Assembly (NCBI GenBank): GCA_028279445.1
Contig: JANQNT010000002.1
Location: forward strand, 124,001-188,000
DNA: 64,000 nucleotides
Direction: 5' to 3'
Source of the DNA: Tepidamorphaceae bacterium
GTDB taxonomy: Bacteria > Pseudomonadota > Alphaproteobacteria > Rhizobiales > Tepidamorphaceae
The position numbers and the translations under genes were made by a program. The notes beneath the pieces were generated by a model. It did no database searches, had not been told where the DNA came from, and saw only the letters and a list, made by a program, of their open reading frames with translations. Of this stretch, positions 49,462 through 59,077 are shown piece by piece; position 1 is the first letter of the stretch, and every line of letters begins with the position of its first letter.

Positions 49462-49998
49462 TCACACCATCCTACGAAAACCGCGCGCGGCAAGCCCGGC
49501 GACCACCAGAGAAACGATCACGTTCCAGCCGGCAAGCGACAGGCCCAGGACGCGGATCGGCGCCTCGTCGCAGCGCACGACCTCGGCGTCATCCAGTTGC
49601 TCGATGAGTTCGCCGACCGTCGCCGGTCCTTGCGTGCCGGCCACGCTGCACGCGCCAGGCCCGGCCCACCAGCCCCATTCCACGCCGGCATGATAGACAC
49701 CGATGCCTGCGCCGATCAGCATGGCGGCGATGAAGGCCAGAACCGCCAGACGTGCCGCCAGCCCGTTCCAGGAGACATCCGCCGACGCCGCCAGAAGCCC
49801 CGCCGCAAGGATCGGCAAGCCGGCGTAATAAGGTGTGCGCTGGGTCAGGCACAGCGGACAGGGTTCAAGCCCGCCGATCAGTTCGAAGCCCCAGGCGCCG
49901 AGAATGGCGGCCAGCGCGATCAGCCCGGAGAGCACCACCAGCGGCCGCCATGGGCGCTGGCGCCCGGTCGTCACGTGACTGGTGGTCGTCTGATCCAC
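49462..49998 (-). CDS. dsbB: Disulfide bond formation protein B
   Basis: 178 residues from a GTG at 49998; other starts are possible. Four membrane helices are visible. The first periplasmic Cys pair is PCPLCLTQR. The second pair spans GACSVAGTQ and VVRCDEAP. DsbB passes electrons from DsbA to quinone. The next gene upstream on the same strand, a YqaA/DedA protein, lies 61 bases away. The palindromic repeat B begins at its 3' end. Confidence 0.88.
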   Translation of the reverse strand: MDQTTTSHVTTGRQRPWRPLVVLSGLIALAAILGAWGFELIGGLEPCPLCLTQRTPYYAGLPILAAGLLAASADVSWNGLAARLAVLAFIAAMLIGAGIGVYHAGVEWGWWAGPGACSVAGTQGPATVGELIEQLDDAEVVRCDEAPIRVLGLSLAGWNVIVSLVVAGLAARGFRRMV

Positions 49999-50059
49999 GG
50001 CTTCGGCGCCCGAGGTGATTCGCGATCGGCTTGCGGATGCGCAGTGTGACGCAAACGCC

Positions 50060-50641
50060 TTACACAAGATAGCGGGCAACGACGAAACCGCCCACCAGCA
50101 GCACCATGAAGACGGTGAACAGCAGACCCAGCCGCTGCTCGATGAAGCTGCGGATCGGCGGGCCGAACCAGTACAGCAGCCCCGCGACAATGAAGAAGCG
50201 CGCGCCCCGCGCCACCAGGCTGGCGATGAGGAAGACCGGCATGGCAAGGCCGGTGGCGCCGCTGGCGATGGTGATCACCTTGTAGGGAAACGGCGTCAGC
50301 CCGGCGATCAGCACGATCCACGCGCCCCAGGCGTTGTAGCGCGTGGCGAAGTCGGCGAATTTCCCGTCATAGCCGTAGAAGGCCAGGATCGGCTGCGCCA
50401 CCTGATCGTACAGGAAGGCGCCGATGAGATAGCCGGCGACACCGCCGAGCACCGAGGCAATGGTGCACACCAACGCATGGCTGAACCATTTGGCCCGCTC
50501 CGACAGCACCATCGGGATCAGCATGATGTCCGGCGGGATGGGGAAGAACGAACTCTCCGCGAACGACACGCCGGCCAGCGCCCAGGGCGCGCGGCGGTGC
50601 CCGGCGAGGTTCATGGTCCAGTCATAGAGGCGGCGCAGCAT
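50060..50641 (-). CDS. YqaA/DedA-family membrane protein (VTT domain)
   Basis: 193 residues from the ATG at 50641. FAESSFFPIPPDIMLIPMVL, VLGGVAGYLIGAFLYDQVA and AGLTPFPYKVITIASGATGL are typical of the YqaA branch of DedA-like VTT proteins, which act in membrane lipid recycling. Several membrane helices are visible, and the re-entrant P-rich loops are intact. The exact substrate is unknown. It is upstream of dsbB on the same strand. Confidence 0.88.
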   Translation of the reverse strand: MLRRLYDWTMNLAGHRRAPWALAGVSFAESSFFPIPPDIMLIPMVLSERAKWFSHALVCTIASVLGGVAGYLIGAFLYDQVAQPILAFYGYDGKFADFATRYNAWGAWIVLIAGLTPFPYKVITIASGATGLAMPVFLIASLVARGARFFIVAGLLYWFGPPIRSFIEQRLGLLFTVFMVLLVGGFVVARYLV

Positions 50642-50742
50642 GATCGCGCGGGTTTGCCCGATGCGTGAGGTGAAGTCCAGCCGGCTTGCCGCGCATGGGA
50701 TCGATTGACGCAGCAAGGTCGGCGATTATAGTCCGCGCCCGT

Positions 50743-50827
50743 GCCCCAGTGGCGGAATTGGTAGACGCGCCGCACTCAAAATGCGGTTCCTTCGGGAGTG
50801 CTGGTTCGAGTCCGGCCTGGGGCACCA
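50743..50827 (+). tRNA. tRNA-Leu (anticodon CAA)
   Basis: GCCCCAG pairs with CTGGGGC to form the acceptor stem, followed by ACCA. The anticodon arm has loop CTCAAAA with anticodon CAA (codon UUG). A class II variable arm (TTCCTTCGGGAGT) and GGTTCGAGTCC T-arm are present. 85 bases. Confidence 0.96.
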
Positions 50828-50828
50828 C

Positions 50829-50907
50829 CACTTCGCTCACGACATTCTCGCTTTGCTCGAAGTCTCCGCGGGGGCGGGCGAAAGCCCGGGCCGCAGTCGC
50901 GGCCTTG
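50829..50907. repeat. Degenerate relative of the ~205-base palindromic repeat next to tRNA-Leu
   Basis: CTTCGCTCACGACATTCTCG and TCTCCGCGGGGGCGGGCG resemble the left part of the unit at 49256 (TTTCGCTCACGGCGAGTTCG, CCTCCGCGGGGGCG). It starts two bases after the tRNA 3' end. Otherwise the 180 bases between the tRNA and the kinase gene show nothing. Confidence 0.4.
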
Positions 50908-51007
50908 TGCGGGTTCGAGGTTTCTCCTCTCACTCGCACCACCATCCGCCGACATGCGGTCCAGGGACGTTCATCCTGATCGTCGCCGTTGATCGTGGTG
51001 ACGCCCC

Positions 51008-53884
51008 TCAGCCGACGAAAGCCGCGCCAGCCCGCGACCGAGCGGACATCGCCGCACGACCATTGGGCGCGGCGGCGAGCTCGCCCAACTTGCGTTGAAG
51101 TGCTTCGCGGGTGGTGGCCAGCAGGTCGTCCACATGACGCGCCGCCGCAACGGCGGCCACATCGCCCGCCTTCGCCACGGTCTCGATGTCGGCGCACAGT
51201 TCCGCGAGCGGGCGCGCCGCCACATTGTGGCTCATCGACTTGAGCGCATGGGCAGCATCGGCAAGCTGCGGCAGGTCTTCCGCCGCGATCGCCCGGCCGA
51301 TCCTCTCCGCGACATTGGGGGCGTTGTCCTCGTAGAGCGCGACCAGCCGCGTGAACAGGTCGATATCCAGACCTCCGGTCAGTTGGCCCAGGGCGTGCAG
51401 ACCTTCTTCGCAGACCAGGCCGTCAGTCTCCCAAAAGTCCGATGGCGCATCGAGCGGCACGTCCTCGACGGGAGCGGCCAGCGCCTGTTCGACGGCATCG
51501 GCCAGCATCTCTTCATCGGCATTCACCACAGGTGCCTCGACAGCATCGGCGGGCACCTGCTCCGGCAGTTCGGCCGGTGCTTCGGCAGTGGCCGCCTGTG
51601 GCGCTGTCCCGGCTGCGTCGCCCGGTTCTCCAAGCCACTGCATCAGGCAGGATTCCAGCCCGGCGAGCGTGAACGGCTTGGCCAGATGTCCGTCCATACC
51701 CGCGATCGCCCAGCGCGTCTCCGAGGCGTTGGCGACATTTGCCGTCAGGGCGATGACGGGCAGCCGTCCACCGCAGCGGTCGGTGATGTCGGCGGTGCGG
51801 ATGCGCCGCGTCGCTTCGTAGCCGTCGATGGTCGGCATGCTGCAGTCCATCAGCACCAGATCGAAGGTCCTGGCCTCCAGCGCCTCCAGCGCCGCCTGTC
51901 CGTCGGCCACGCAATCCGGCGCGATGCCGAAGCGCATCAGCGCCTCGCGCGCCACTTCCAGATTGACCTCGCTGTCGTCGGCGACCAGCACGCGTTTGCC
52001 GCGCCACTGCGGAATATCCTGTTGGACGGGCCTCGCCTCGCCATCGCCGAAAACCGCAGCCAGGCCGAACGCCGAGGTCATGGCATTCGCCAGACGCTCG
52101 TGGCCGAACGGCAGCATCAGCACCGAGTGGCACGCACCCTGCTCCAGCAACCGCTCGGCATTGGCATCGCCGACGCTCGCCAGCACCACGATGCGGTCAT
52201 CGCCGGTGGCCGGCTCGCGGGCGCACCGCTCCACCGAGACGAACCGCAGCAACCGCTGTCCGAACAGCGCGCCCGGCTTACCGATGGTGACGCCGGGCAG
52301 CAGTTCCTGAAGATGCCGGCGCAGCGACGTGCGGGTCGCGGCATCCGTTACATCGATGCAGGCGGAAATATCGCGGGGCAGTTCCAGATCGGGCCACTGC
52401 GGCGTCGGAGCGCGGGCTTCGAGCGGCATGGAGACGACAAATGTCGAACCCTTGCCGAGCGTGCTCTGGACGCGGATGTCGCCGTCCATCGCATCGACCA
52501 ACTGCTTGCAGATCGCCAGTCCAAGCCCGGTGCCGCCGAACCGCCGCGTGGTCGACTGATCGGCCTGGCTGAAGGCGTCGAAGATGGTCTCGCACTTCTC
52601 CTCGGCGATACCCACGCCGGTGTCGCGCACCTTGATGCGCAGGGTATCGACGAAGCCGGAGACCTCGACACCGACCGAACCGTGTTCGGTGAACTTGATG
52701 GCGTTGTTGACGAGATTGGAGAGGATCTGACGCATCCGAACCGCGTCGCCGGCCAGCTTCTCCGGCACGTCGGCGCTCACCGTGCCGACCAGCTCCAATC
52801 CCTTGGCGCGGGCGCGGTCGTGGAACACGTCGAGCACGTCGAGCACCATCTCGCGCGGCGCCCAGACACCGTCTTCCAGCGTCATCCGACCGGCTTCGAT
52901 CTTCGACAGGTCGAGGATGTCGTCGATGATCGTGAGCAGGCCCTGGCCGGACTTGTTGATGACATCGGCATAGCGTTTCAGCCGGTCCGGCAGCTCGGCC
53001 TTGGCCAGCAGTTCCGCCATCACCAGCATGCCGTTCATCGGCGTGCGGATTTCGTGGCTCATGGTGGCCAGGAAGTCGGATTTGGCGGTATTGGCCTCCT
53101 CGGCCTCCTCCTTGGCGATGCGCAGTTCGCGGGTGCGCCGGTCAACCGTCTGTTCAAGGTGCTGGCGATGGCGCTGCAGGCGTTCGTCGCGGTCGCGGAT
53201 ATGCGTCATCATCTCGTTGAACGCATCCGTCAGCTCGCCGGTCTCGTCGTCGCTGGAACGCACCAGCTTGTGCCGGAAGTTCTGCCGCTGCTGCGCCTGC
53301 GTCATGGCCATGCTCAGCGACTTGATCGGCTCGGTGATCCGCCGCGTCATGAAGCTGGCGGCGGCAATGCCCAGCAGCGCGGCGGCCAGACTGCCGATCG
53401 CCAGATCGCCGAGAAAGCCGGAAATCCGAGACCACACGGCACCGGCTTCCGACACCAGCACCAGCGCGCCGATGGTGGTACCGCCGTCAAGCACCGGCAC
53501 CGTCACGATGATCGGCCGGCCGAGCAGGATGGCCAGCGCATCGCCGGCCTCCGATGCCTCGATATCGGTTTCGAGAACGACACCGGTACCGATCTCGGCG
53601 AACGCCGCGCCTTCGCGGCCTTCCAGCCTGGCGTAGGTCACCCCTTCGAAGTCGCGGATCGCCCGCAATGTCTGGAGCGCGCCGACGCGATCTCCAGCCG
53701 CCAGCGCCGGCGCCGAGGTCGAGGCGAGCACACGGGCGATCGACAATACTTCCGCTCCGCGGGTCTCGGCATAGCGAGACGCCTCGCGCCACACCGAGAT
53801 GCCGGCGACGAGCAGAACCGTCGTTGCCATGATCAGGGAAACGACGAGAACGATCTTGGCCCAGATAGATCGGCGCCGATTCAT
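51008..53884 (-). CDS. Hybrid sensor histidine kinase (HAMP-HisKA-HATPase-pseudoREC-REC-Hpt)
   Basis: 958 residues from the ATG at 53884. Membrane helices at ~10-30 and ~158-180 enclose a periplasmic sensor region; a HAMP and coiled coil follow. HisKA carries His277 in [19 protein letters not shown]. The ATPase domain has [10 protein letters not shown] (N box), DTGVGIAEE (G1) and [11 protein letters not shown] (G2). Residues ~505-610 look like a degenerate receiver without a phospho-acceptor Asp. Residues ~628-745 are a true receiver with Asp680 in LMDCSMP. The C-terminal Hpt has His879 in [11 protein letters not shown]. This BarA/ArcB-like layout suits a phosphorelay; no cognate regulator is adjacent. 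Confidence 0.92.
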   Translation of the reverse strand: MNRRRSIWAKIVLVVSLIMATTVLLVAGISVWREASRYAETRGAEVLSIARVLASTSAPALAAGDRVGALQTLRAIRDFEGVTYARLEGREGAAFAEIGTGVVLETDIEASEAGDALAILLGRPIIVTVPVLDGGTTIGALVLVSEAGAVWSRISGFLGDLAIGSLAAALLGIAAASFMTRRITEPIKSLSMAMTQAQQRQNFRHKLVRSSDDETGELTDAFNEMMTHIRDRDERLQRHRQHLEQTVDRRTRELRIAKEEAEEANTAKSDFLATMSHEIRTPMNGMLVMAELLAKAELPDRLKRYADVINKSGQGLLTIIDDILDLSKIEAGRMTLEDGVWAPREMVLDVLDVFHDRARAKGLELVGTVSADVPEKLAGDAVRMRQILSNLVNNAIKFTEHGSVGVEVSGFVDTLRIKVRDTGVGIAEEKCETIFDAFSQADQSTTRRFGGTGLGLAICKQLVDAMDGDIRVQSTLGKGSTFVVSMPLEARAPTPQWPDLELPRDISACIDVTDAATRTSLRRHLQELLPGVTIGKPGALFGQRLLRFVSVERCAREPATGDDRIVVLASVGDANAERLLEQGACHSVLMLPFGHERLANAMTSAFGLAAVFGDGEARPVQQDIPQWRGKRVLVADDSEVNLEVAREALMRFGIAPDCVADGQAALEALEARTFDLVLMDCSMPTIDGYEATRRIRTADITDRCGGRLPVIALTANVANASETRWAIAGMDGHLAKPFTLAGLESCLMQWLGEPGDAAGTAPQAATAEAPAELPEQVPADAVEAPVVNADEEMLADAVEQALAAPVEDVPLDAPSDFWETDGLVCEEGLHALGQLTGGLDIDLFTRLVALYEDNAPNVAERIGRAIAAEDLPQLADAAHALKSMSHNVAARPLAELCADIETVAKAGDVAAVAAARHVDDLLATTREALQRKLGELAAAPNGRAAMSARSRAGAAFVG

Positions 53885-54044
53885 AGGCCTTCCGCGCACA
53901 TTGGCAAGGGCGGTGAAGCTATCGGCGAATCGGTCAAGGGTTGGTTAACGCTAGGGCGCGAATGGCACGGCAACTCTTCCGGATTTACCGATCCGAAACG
54001 GGCTTTGTGGAGACTGATCCGTTGTTTTACGGAGGCGCAGAACA

Positions 54045-55532
54045 ATGGTCGGACAGTCCGTTCCGGCGACCGCGAGAATGCATGACGGAAAGCCGGTCGG
54101 CAGCCGCTGCACCGGGACTCCGCGTGCATCACGACCCCTCGTTGGAGGCCTCGGCCGTCATATCCGATCCAGGTTGCGCCGCTTTGCCCGCTCCACATCG
54201 GGCAATGTCCTGATCATGTTCTCTCTGGCCGCCCCGGTGCTGATCGCGGCGGTCGGCGGGGCGATCGACTACGCGGCCCTGTCGGCGCAGAAGACCCGCT
54301 TGCAGCAGGCCGCGGACGCAGCGGCCCTCGGCAGCGCCAAGGAGCTCTATCTCGCCGGCGCCGACGTGACCCGGATCGGCGCCGCCGCCGAAGCGATCGC
54401 CCGCAGCACCCTGGGCAACGGCACCAACGCCGCGATCAGCACCGCGATGCCTCCGACCAACGACGAAGTCACCGTCACCATCCGGCAGGACGCCGACAGC
54501 GTGCTCGGCGCGGCATTCGGCTATTTCGACACCGATCTGCAGGTCACAGCGACGGCACGCGTCGTAGGCGGTGGCCGTTTGTGCGTCATGGGTCTCGACA
54601 CGAGAGGCGCTGGCACGGTGCGGCTCGACAAGAACGCCCGGATCACGGCACCGACCTGCAGCGTCTACTCGAACTCGAAAAGCACGATGGGCCTGCAATC
54701 GATGCGCAATGCCTCGATGACAGCCGAGTTCATCTGCTCGGCCGGCGGCAAACTCGGCCGCAAGGCGAACTTCTCGCCTACGCCGCTGACCGATTGCCCG
54801 GTCGTCGAAGACCCGCTGGGCGCCCGCAAGCCGCCCCATGCCGGCGGGTGCGACGCCAATGACATGACGATCGGTGACGGCAGACCGAGACGCCGCGACG
54901 TCGTCAACCGTCAGGTTAACGGCACCGTCGTCGACCGGTCGCTGGAAGACACCATGCTCGATCTCGACGACGATTCCGCCGACGGCGACTGGCGCCCGGA
55001 CGACTACGAGACCGTCAAGCTGAAGCCCGGCACCTATTGCGGCGGGCTGACGGTCAACGGTCCCTATCACATCCGCCTGGCCCCCGGCATCTACGTCATG
55101 GACGGCGGGCCGCTGCGCATCGGCGGCGGCGCCAGGCTCACCGGCAAGGATGTCGGTTTCTACTTCACCGGCAAGGGCGCCTCGCTGCTGTTCGCCGTAC
55201 ATTCCACGATCGATCTGGAAGCGCCGCGCACCGGAGCGATGGCCGGCATGCTGTTCCAGGAGGACCGCAACGCGCCCGGCAAGCCGAAGCACGTCATCGA
55301 GAGTGCCGATGCGCGCAACCTGCTCGGCACGATCTACCTGCCCCGCGGCACGCTGGAGGTGATCGGCAATGGCACCATCGCCGACAAGTCGGCCTACACC
55401 GTCATCGTCGCACGCAGGCTGACGCTGGACGCGGGGCCGAACCTCGTTCTCAACACCGACTACGGCGCAACCCAGGTGCCGGTGCCCCGTGGCGTCGGCC
55501 CGGTGGGCGGCGGCGTCGCGCTGACCAGATAA
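54045..55532 (+). CDS. TadG/TadE-like pilus-assembly family protein
   Basis: 495 residues; GGAGG lies nine bases before the ATG. The conserved TadE/G-like part is FARSTSGNVLIMFSLAAPVL, then IAAVGGAIDYAALSAQKTRL and QQAADAAALGSAKELYLA, with one N-terminal membrane anchor. The C-terminal ~250 residues are beta-rich with Gly-rich turns (GTYCGGLTVNGPYHIRLAPG, IGGGARLTGKDVGFYFTGKG), suggesting a beta-helix. TadG helps assemble Flp pili. No other tad genes are in the window. Confidence 0.85.
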   Translation: MVGQSVPATARMHDGKPVGSRCTGTPRASRPLVGGLGRHIRSRLRRFARSTSGNVLIMFSLAAPVLIAAVGGAIDYAALSAQKTRLQQAADAAALGSAKELYLAGADVTRIGAAAEAIARSTLGNGTNAAISTAMPPTNDEVTVTIRQDADSVLGAAFGYFDTDLQVTATARVVGGGRLCVMGLDTRGAGTVRLDKNARITAPTCSVYSNSKSTMGLQSMRNASMTAEFICSAGGKLGRKANFSPTPLTDCPVVEDPLGARKPPHAGGCDANDMTIGDGRPRRRDVVNRQVNGTVVDRSLEDTMLDLDDDSADGDWRPDDYETVKLKPGTYCGGLTVNGPYHIRLAPGIYVMDGGPLRIGGGARLTGKDVGFYFTGKGASLLFAVHSTIDLEAPRTGAMAGMLFQEDRNAPGKPKHVIESADARNLLGTIYLPRGTLEVIGNGTIADKSAYTVIVARRLTLDAGPNLVLNTDYGATQVPVPRGVGPVGGGVALTR

Positions 55533-55577
55533 GGCACGGTACGGCGACCGCGATACAGATCCGAGAGGCCATCTCCC

Positions 55578-56780
55578 ATGCCGTTTGAAACCGTCCTGAT
55601 CGTCGATGACGACCCCCTGATTCATGCGGTCTGCAAGGCGTTCTTCCAGCGCCGCGGGGCCTTGCAGGTTCTCGGTGCCATGAATGGCGCGGAGGGCCTG
55701 ACGGCGCTCGAGGAAACACCGCAGATCGATCTCATCGTCTGCGACCTGAAGATGCCGGACGTGGACGGAGTGCAGTTCCTGCGGCTGCTCATGGAGCGGC
55801 GCTACAGCCAACCGATCATCATCATCAGCGGCGAGGACGGCTCGGTGGTACAGGCGGCCTACAACCTGGCCAAGTCCCACAACCTGTGCATCCTGGGACG
55901 CGTGCGCAAACCGCTCGACTACGCCGCCCTCGAGGAGGCGCTGGCCGAGCCGGTGGTGGCGCCGCAACGCAGCGGCACCCGCAAGACCACCGCCGTCTCC
56001 GAGGCCGACCTGCGCTCCGCCATGCAGCTCGGAGAGATCAGCGCCTACATGCAGCCGAAGATCGAATGCGCCACCGGGCGCGTCGTTGGCGCCGAGGCCC
56101 TGGCGCGCTGGTTCCACCCCGAATGTGGCCTGGTGATGCCGGATTCCTTCATCCCCGTGGCCGAGAAGGCCGGTCTCATCCCCGACCTGACCCACTACAT
56201 CCTGCGCGATGCCATGGCCACGAAGCAGCGCTGCGCCGAGCGCGGCCACAACCTCAAGATCGCCGTCAACACCGATGCTCTGACCATCAACCAGCTCGAC
56301 TTCCCGGAAGCCATCTACGCGCTGACGCAAGCCGCTGGCGTGCCCAACGAGGACGTTGTCCTGGAGGTCACCGAGCGCAGCCTGCTGCAGGACGGCGCGG
56401 CTTCCATGGAGGTGATGGCGCGACTGCGGATGATGCGGTTCGAGATCTCCATCGACGATTTCGGCACCGGCAACTCGAACATGAAGCAGCTATGCACCTT
56501 CCCCTTCACCGAGCTGAAGATCGACCGGGGGTTTCTCGAAGGTGTCACCAACGACAGCGCCAAGGCGATCTGCCTCAACGCCATCGTCTCGCTCGCCAAG
56601 TCGCTGCAGCTCACCACGGTGGCCGAGGGCATCGAGAGCGAGCATGACCTGGCGCTGGTGCAGCAGGCCGGCGTCACCTACGCGCAGGGCTATCACATCG
56701 CCAAACCGATGGCGCCCAACGATCTGGTGGACTGGCTGGAGGCCCGTCGCCCGCAGATCCGCCGCAAGAACCTCGCCTGA
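55578..56780 (+). CDS. Response regulator with EAL domain (c-di-GMP phosphodiesterase)
   Basis: 400 residues. REC domain: acceptor Asp56 in LIVCDLKMPDVDG. EAL domain from ~residue 145: EAL at 173-175 (GAEALARW), Asn231, Glu263 in LEVTERSLL, Asp293-Asp294 in SIDDFGTG, Lys314 in ELKIDRGF, Glu350 in VAEGIE and Gln370 in QGYHIAKPM. All catalytic and metal residues of active EAL enzymes are present, and loop 6 (DDFGTGNS) is nearly canonical. It resembles RocR. Its start is 45 bases after the TadG-like gene, so the two may be one operon. Confidence 0.93.
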   Translation: MPFETVLIVDDDPLIHAVCKAFFQRRGALQVLGAMNGAEGLTALEETPQIDLIVCDLKMPDVDGVQFLRLLMERRYSQPIIIISGEDGSVVQAAYNLAKSHNLCILGRVRKPLDYAALEEALAEPVVAPQRSGTRKTTAVSEADLRSAMQLGEISAYMQPKIECATGRVVGAEALARWFHPECGLVMPDSFIPVAEKAGLIPDLTHYILRDAMATKQRCAERGHNLKIAVNTDALTINQLDFPEAIYALTQAAGVPNEDVVLEVTERSLLQDGAASMEVMARLRMMRFEISIDDFGTGNSNMKQLCTFPFTELKIDRGFLEGVTNDSAKAICLNAIVSLAKSLQLTTVAEGIESEHDLALVQQAGVTYAQGYHIAKPMAPNDLVDWLEARRPQIRRKNLA

Positions 56781-56803
56781 ACCGGCAATCTAGGGTCCCG
56801 ACT

Positions 56804-58033
56804 CTAGCCTGTCGGGTGCTTTGGGTCGGCGACGACACCCTGGTCGAACAACCCGGCGATCTCGCCCGCCGACAATCCGACCACATCGGCGAGGATTTCC
56901 TCGGTGTGCTGACCCAGTTCCGGCGCAGGCACGGGATCGGTGCGCGCGGACGCCGAAAAGCTGAACGGCGAACCGGGTACCGGATAGCGGCCGATGCCAG
57001 GCTGGTCGATATCCGCAAACATCGGATTTACCGCCGAAAGGTCATCGTCCTCCTGAACGGCTTCAGCAAAGCTGCGGAACCGCGACCAGGTCACGCCGGC
57101 GGCATCGAAGCTATCCGCGAAATCGGCGACGTTGCGGGCGGCGAACCAGGGCTTGAGGATCGCGGTGATTTCGGCGCGGTTGAGCCAGCGTACGCCTTCA
57201 TCGCCCAGGTCCACGCCAAGACGCCCGGCCAGCGCCGCCATGTCAGCGGTCGTTCCGGTCACCTCCATGAGCCCGTGCCACTGCCGGTCAGTCAGCCCGA
57301 TCACCATGACGCGGCGGCCGTCGGCACAGACGAAATCCTGGCCGTAGGCGCCATACAGCGCATTGCCGGACTTGGCCCGTGCTATCCCGTTAACGGCGAC
57401 CTCGCCGATGATGCCGAGATGGCCGAGCATGGCCGCGGCAACGTCCTTGAGGGTGATCTGTACCGCCTGGCCCCGGCCGGTCTTCAGCCGATGGCGCTCG
57501 GCGGCCAGCAGACCGGTCACCGCCATGTTGCCGGCGATGCAGTCCCACGCCGGCAGCACATGGGCGACCGGCTCGATCGAACCTTCCGGACCGGTGGCAT
57601 CGGGAAAGCCGACCGAGGGATTGACCGTGTAGTCGACCGCCGGACGGCCGTGCCTGTCGCCGAGCAGCGTCACCGTGACGATGTCCTCGCGGTGCCGGTT
57701 CAGGGTCTCGTGGTCCATCCAGCCACGTACCCGCAGGTTCGTCAGGAACAGTCCGGCATCCTCGCCGGGCGCGCAGATGATTTCGGTGATCAGCTCGCGC
57801 CCACGCGGCGATTTCATGTCCACCGCAATCGACCGCTTGCCCTTGTTGAGGCCGGCCCAGAACAGGCTGCGGCCCTGATCGGTCACCGGCCAGCGGGTCG
57901 CGTCGAGCCCGCCCTGCAGCCGGTCGAAGCGGATCACGTCGGCGCCCATCTGCGCCAGCGTCATTCCGGCGAGCGGGATGGCGACGAAGGCGGAGCCCTC
58001 CACCACCCTCATCCCGCGCAGAATGTCGGTCAT
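56804..58033 (-). CDS. mct: CoA transferase family III, 2-methylfumaryl-CoA isomerase-like
   Basis: 409 residues from the ATG at 58033, which overlaps the pterin dehydratase stop. [20 protein letters not shown] and [20 protein letters not shown] are CaiB/BaiF family motifs. [36 protein letters not shown] (with the conserved Asp164) and [20 protein letters not shown] closely follow the Mct of the Chloroflexus 3-hydroxypropionate bicycle. Mct moves CoA within mesaconyl-CoA. This points to mesaconyl/2-methylfumaryl-CoA metabolism; the partners (Mch, Mcl, Meh) are not in the window. Other CaiB-type activities remain possible. Confidence 0.75.
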   Translation of the reverse strand: MTDILRGMRVVEGSAFVAIPLAGMTLAQMGADVIRFDRLQGGLDATRWPVTDQGRSLFWAGLNKGKRSIAVDMKSPRGRELITEIICAPGEDAGLFLTNLRVRGWMDHETLNRHREDIVTVTLLGDRHGRPAVDYTVNPSVGFPDATGPEGSIEPVAHVLPAWDCIAGNMAVTGLLAAERHRLKTGRGQAVQITLKDVAAAMLGHLGIIGEVAVNGIARAKSGNALYGAYGQDFVCADGRRVMVIGLTDRQWHGLMEVTGTTADMAALAGRLGVDLGDEGVRWLNRAEITAILKPWFAARNVADFADSFDAAGVTWSRFRSFAEAVQEDDDLSAVNPMFADIDQPGIGRYPVPGSPFSFSASARTDPVPAPELGQHTEEILADVVGLSAGEIAGLFDQGVVADPKHPTG

Positions 58034-58338
58034 GACCCGTCGATGTCGCCGGCGATCCTGTCCATGGCAGCGGCGAGTTCGGCATCGAGCGCGGTGAGCC
58101 CGCCGGCATCGTGCGTCGACAACGTCACCTCGACGGTGCGGTAGACGTTGGACCATTCCGGATGGTGGTCCATCTTCTCGGCCACCAGCGCCACCCGGGT
58201 CATGAAGCCGAATGCCTGGTTGAAGTCGCGGAACGTGAAGCTGCGGTGGATCGCGTCACGGCCGTCCACCATCGACCAGTGCTGCAACCTTGCAAGCAAC
58301 TCGCCGCGCTCCGCCTCGCTCAGTTTCGCCCGCGCCAT
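58030..58338 (-). CDS. phhB: 4a-hydroxytetrahydrobiopterin dehydratase
   Basis: 102 residues, the usual length. [20 protein letters not shown] and the active-site motif [20 protein letters not shown] with [11 protein letters not shown] are diagnostic. It dehydrates the 4a-carbinolamine after aromatic amino-acid hydroxylation; in alphaproteobacteria it may act with other pterin-dependent enzymes or serve as a DNA-binding cofactor. The gene overlaps the mct-like gene by four bases. Confidence 0.95.
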   Translation of the reverse strand: MARAKLSEAERGELLARLQHWSMVDGRDAIHRSFTFRDFNQAFGFMTRVALVAEKMDHHPEWSNVYRTVEVTLSTHDAGGLTALDAELAAAMDRIAGDIDGS

Positions 58339-58371
58339 GGCATCTGCCTCCCTTGAAACGGCAATTCCCGA

Positions 58372-58917
58372 TCAGGCCGCCGCCTGGTGCAGCGGATAGA
58401 CCTCCTCGGCGATATAGGGTCCGCCGCCCTGGCTGGCGCGCGAGGAGAAAAGCACGAACCGGTCCGCCCAGAAGGCGGCCGGGCGGAACAGGCCGCGTCC
58501 GCCGAGATACGCGGCCAGCGCGGCACCGCTCACTCCGCGCAGCCGAGCCACCGTGACATGCGGCGTGTAGCGGCGCGATTCCGGCGCCAGGCCGATGCGC
58601 TGCATACGCCGCTCGATTTCCCCCTGCAGGGCAAGCAGGGCCGGTGTCGGTTCCACCGCGGCATACAGCGAATGCGGCTTGCGCCCGCCGAAGCTGCCGA
58701 TACCGCTGACCTGAACCGCGAAGGGTTCGCGGCGCACCTGATCGAGCGCGTTGGCGACCTCGGTCGCGGTACGGCCATCGATGTCGCCGATGAAGCGCAG
58801 TGTGATGTGATAATTGTCCGGATCGATCCAGCGCGCACCGGGCAGCCCACCACGCAGGCCGGAAATCTCCGCCGCGGTTTCCTCGGGAAGGTCCAGTGCA
58901 ACGAACAGCCGCGGCAT
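58372..58917 (-). CDS. thpR: RNA 2',3'-cyclic phosphodiesterase (2H family)
   Basis: 181 residues from the ATG at 58917. The two HxTx motifs are HITLRFIGDIDG and HVTVARLRGV, and the start is PRLFVALDLPEETAAEI. ThpR hydrolyses 2',3'-cyclic ends of RNA and is found in most bacteria, sometimes with tRNA or RNA repair genes. It sits after phhB on the same strand, 34 bases apart. Confidence 0.93.
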   Translation of the reverse strand: MPRLFVALDLPEETAAEISGLRGGLPGARWIDPDNYHITLRFIGDIDGRTATEVANALDQVRREPFAVQVSGIGSFGGRKPHSLYAAVEPTPALLALQGEIERRMQRIGLAPESRRYTPHVTVARLRGVSGAALAAYLGGRGLFRPAAFWADRFVLFSSRASQGGGPYIAEEVYPLHQAAA

Positions 58918-59077
58918 GACGGTTCCCTCCCCCAACGAGACTGGCGCCGGAGCCGCGCCCCTGCGGAACCGGCGAATCGACGCTACGCAAATCTGCCCAC
59001 CGTGGGAACCGGTTTCGACCGGTCGTCATGTGCCAAGAGACCCGCGGCCTATTGCCCGCAGCGGCGAAAATGAGCGG

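Noticed and set aside
51095-54085. Plus-strand open frame of 996 codons opposite the hybrid kinase
   Set aside because: It is exactly antisense to the histidine kinase, whose domains and motifs are clear.
54129-56330. Minus-strand open frame of 733 codons opposite the TadG-like and REC-EAL genes
   Set aside because: Antisense shadow of two recognisable genes with no motif of its own.
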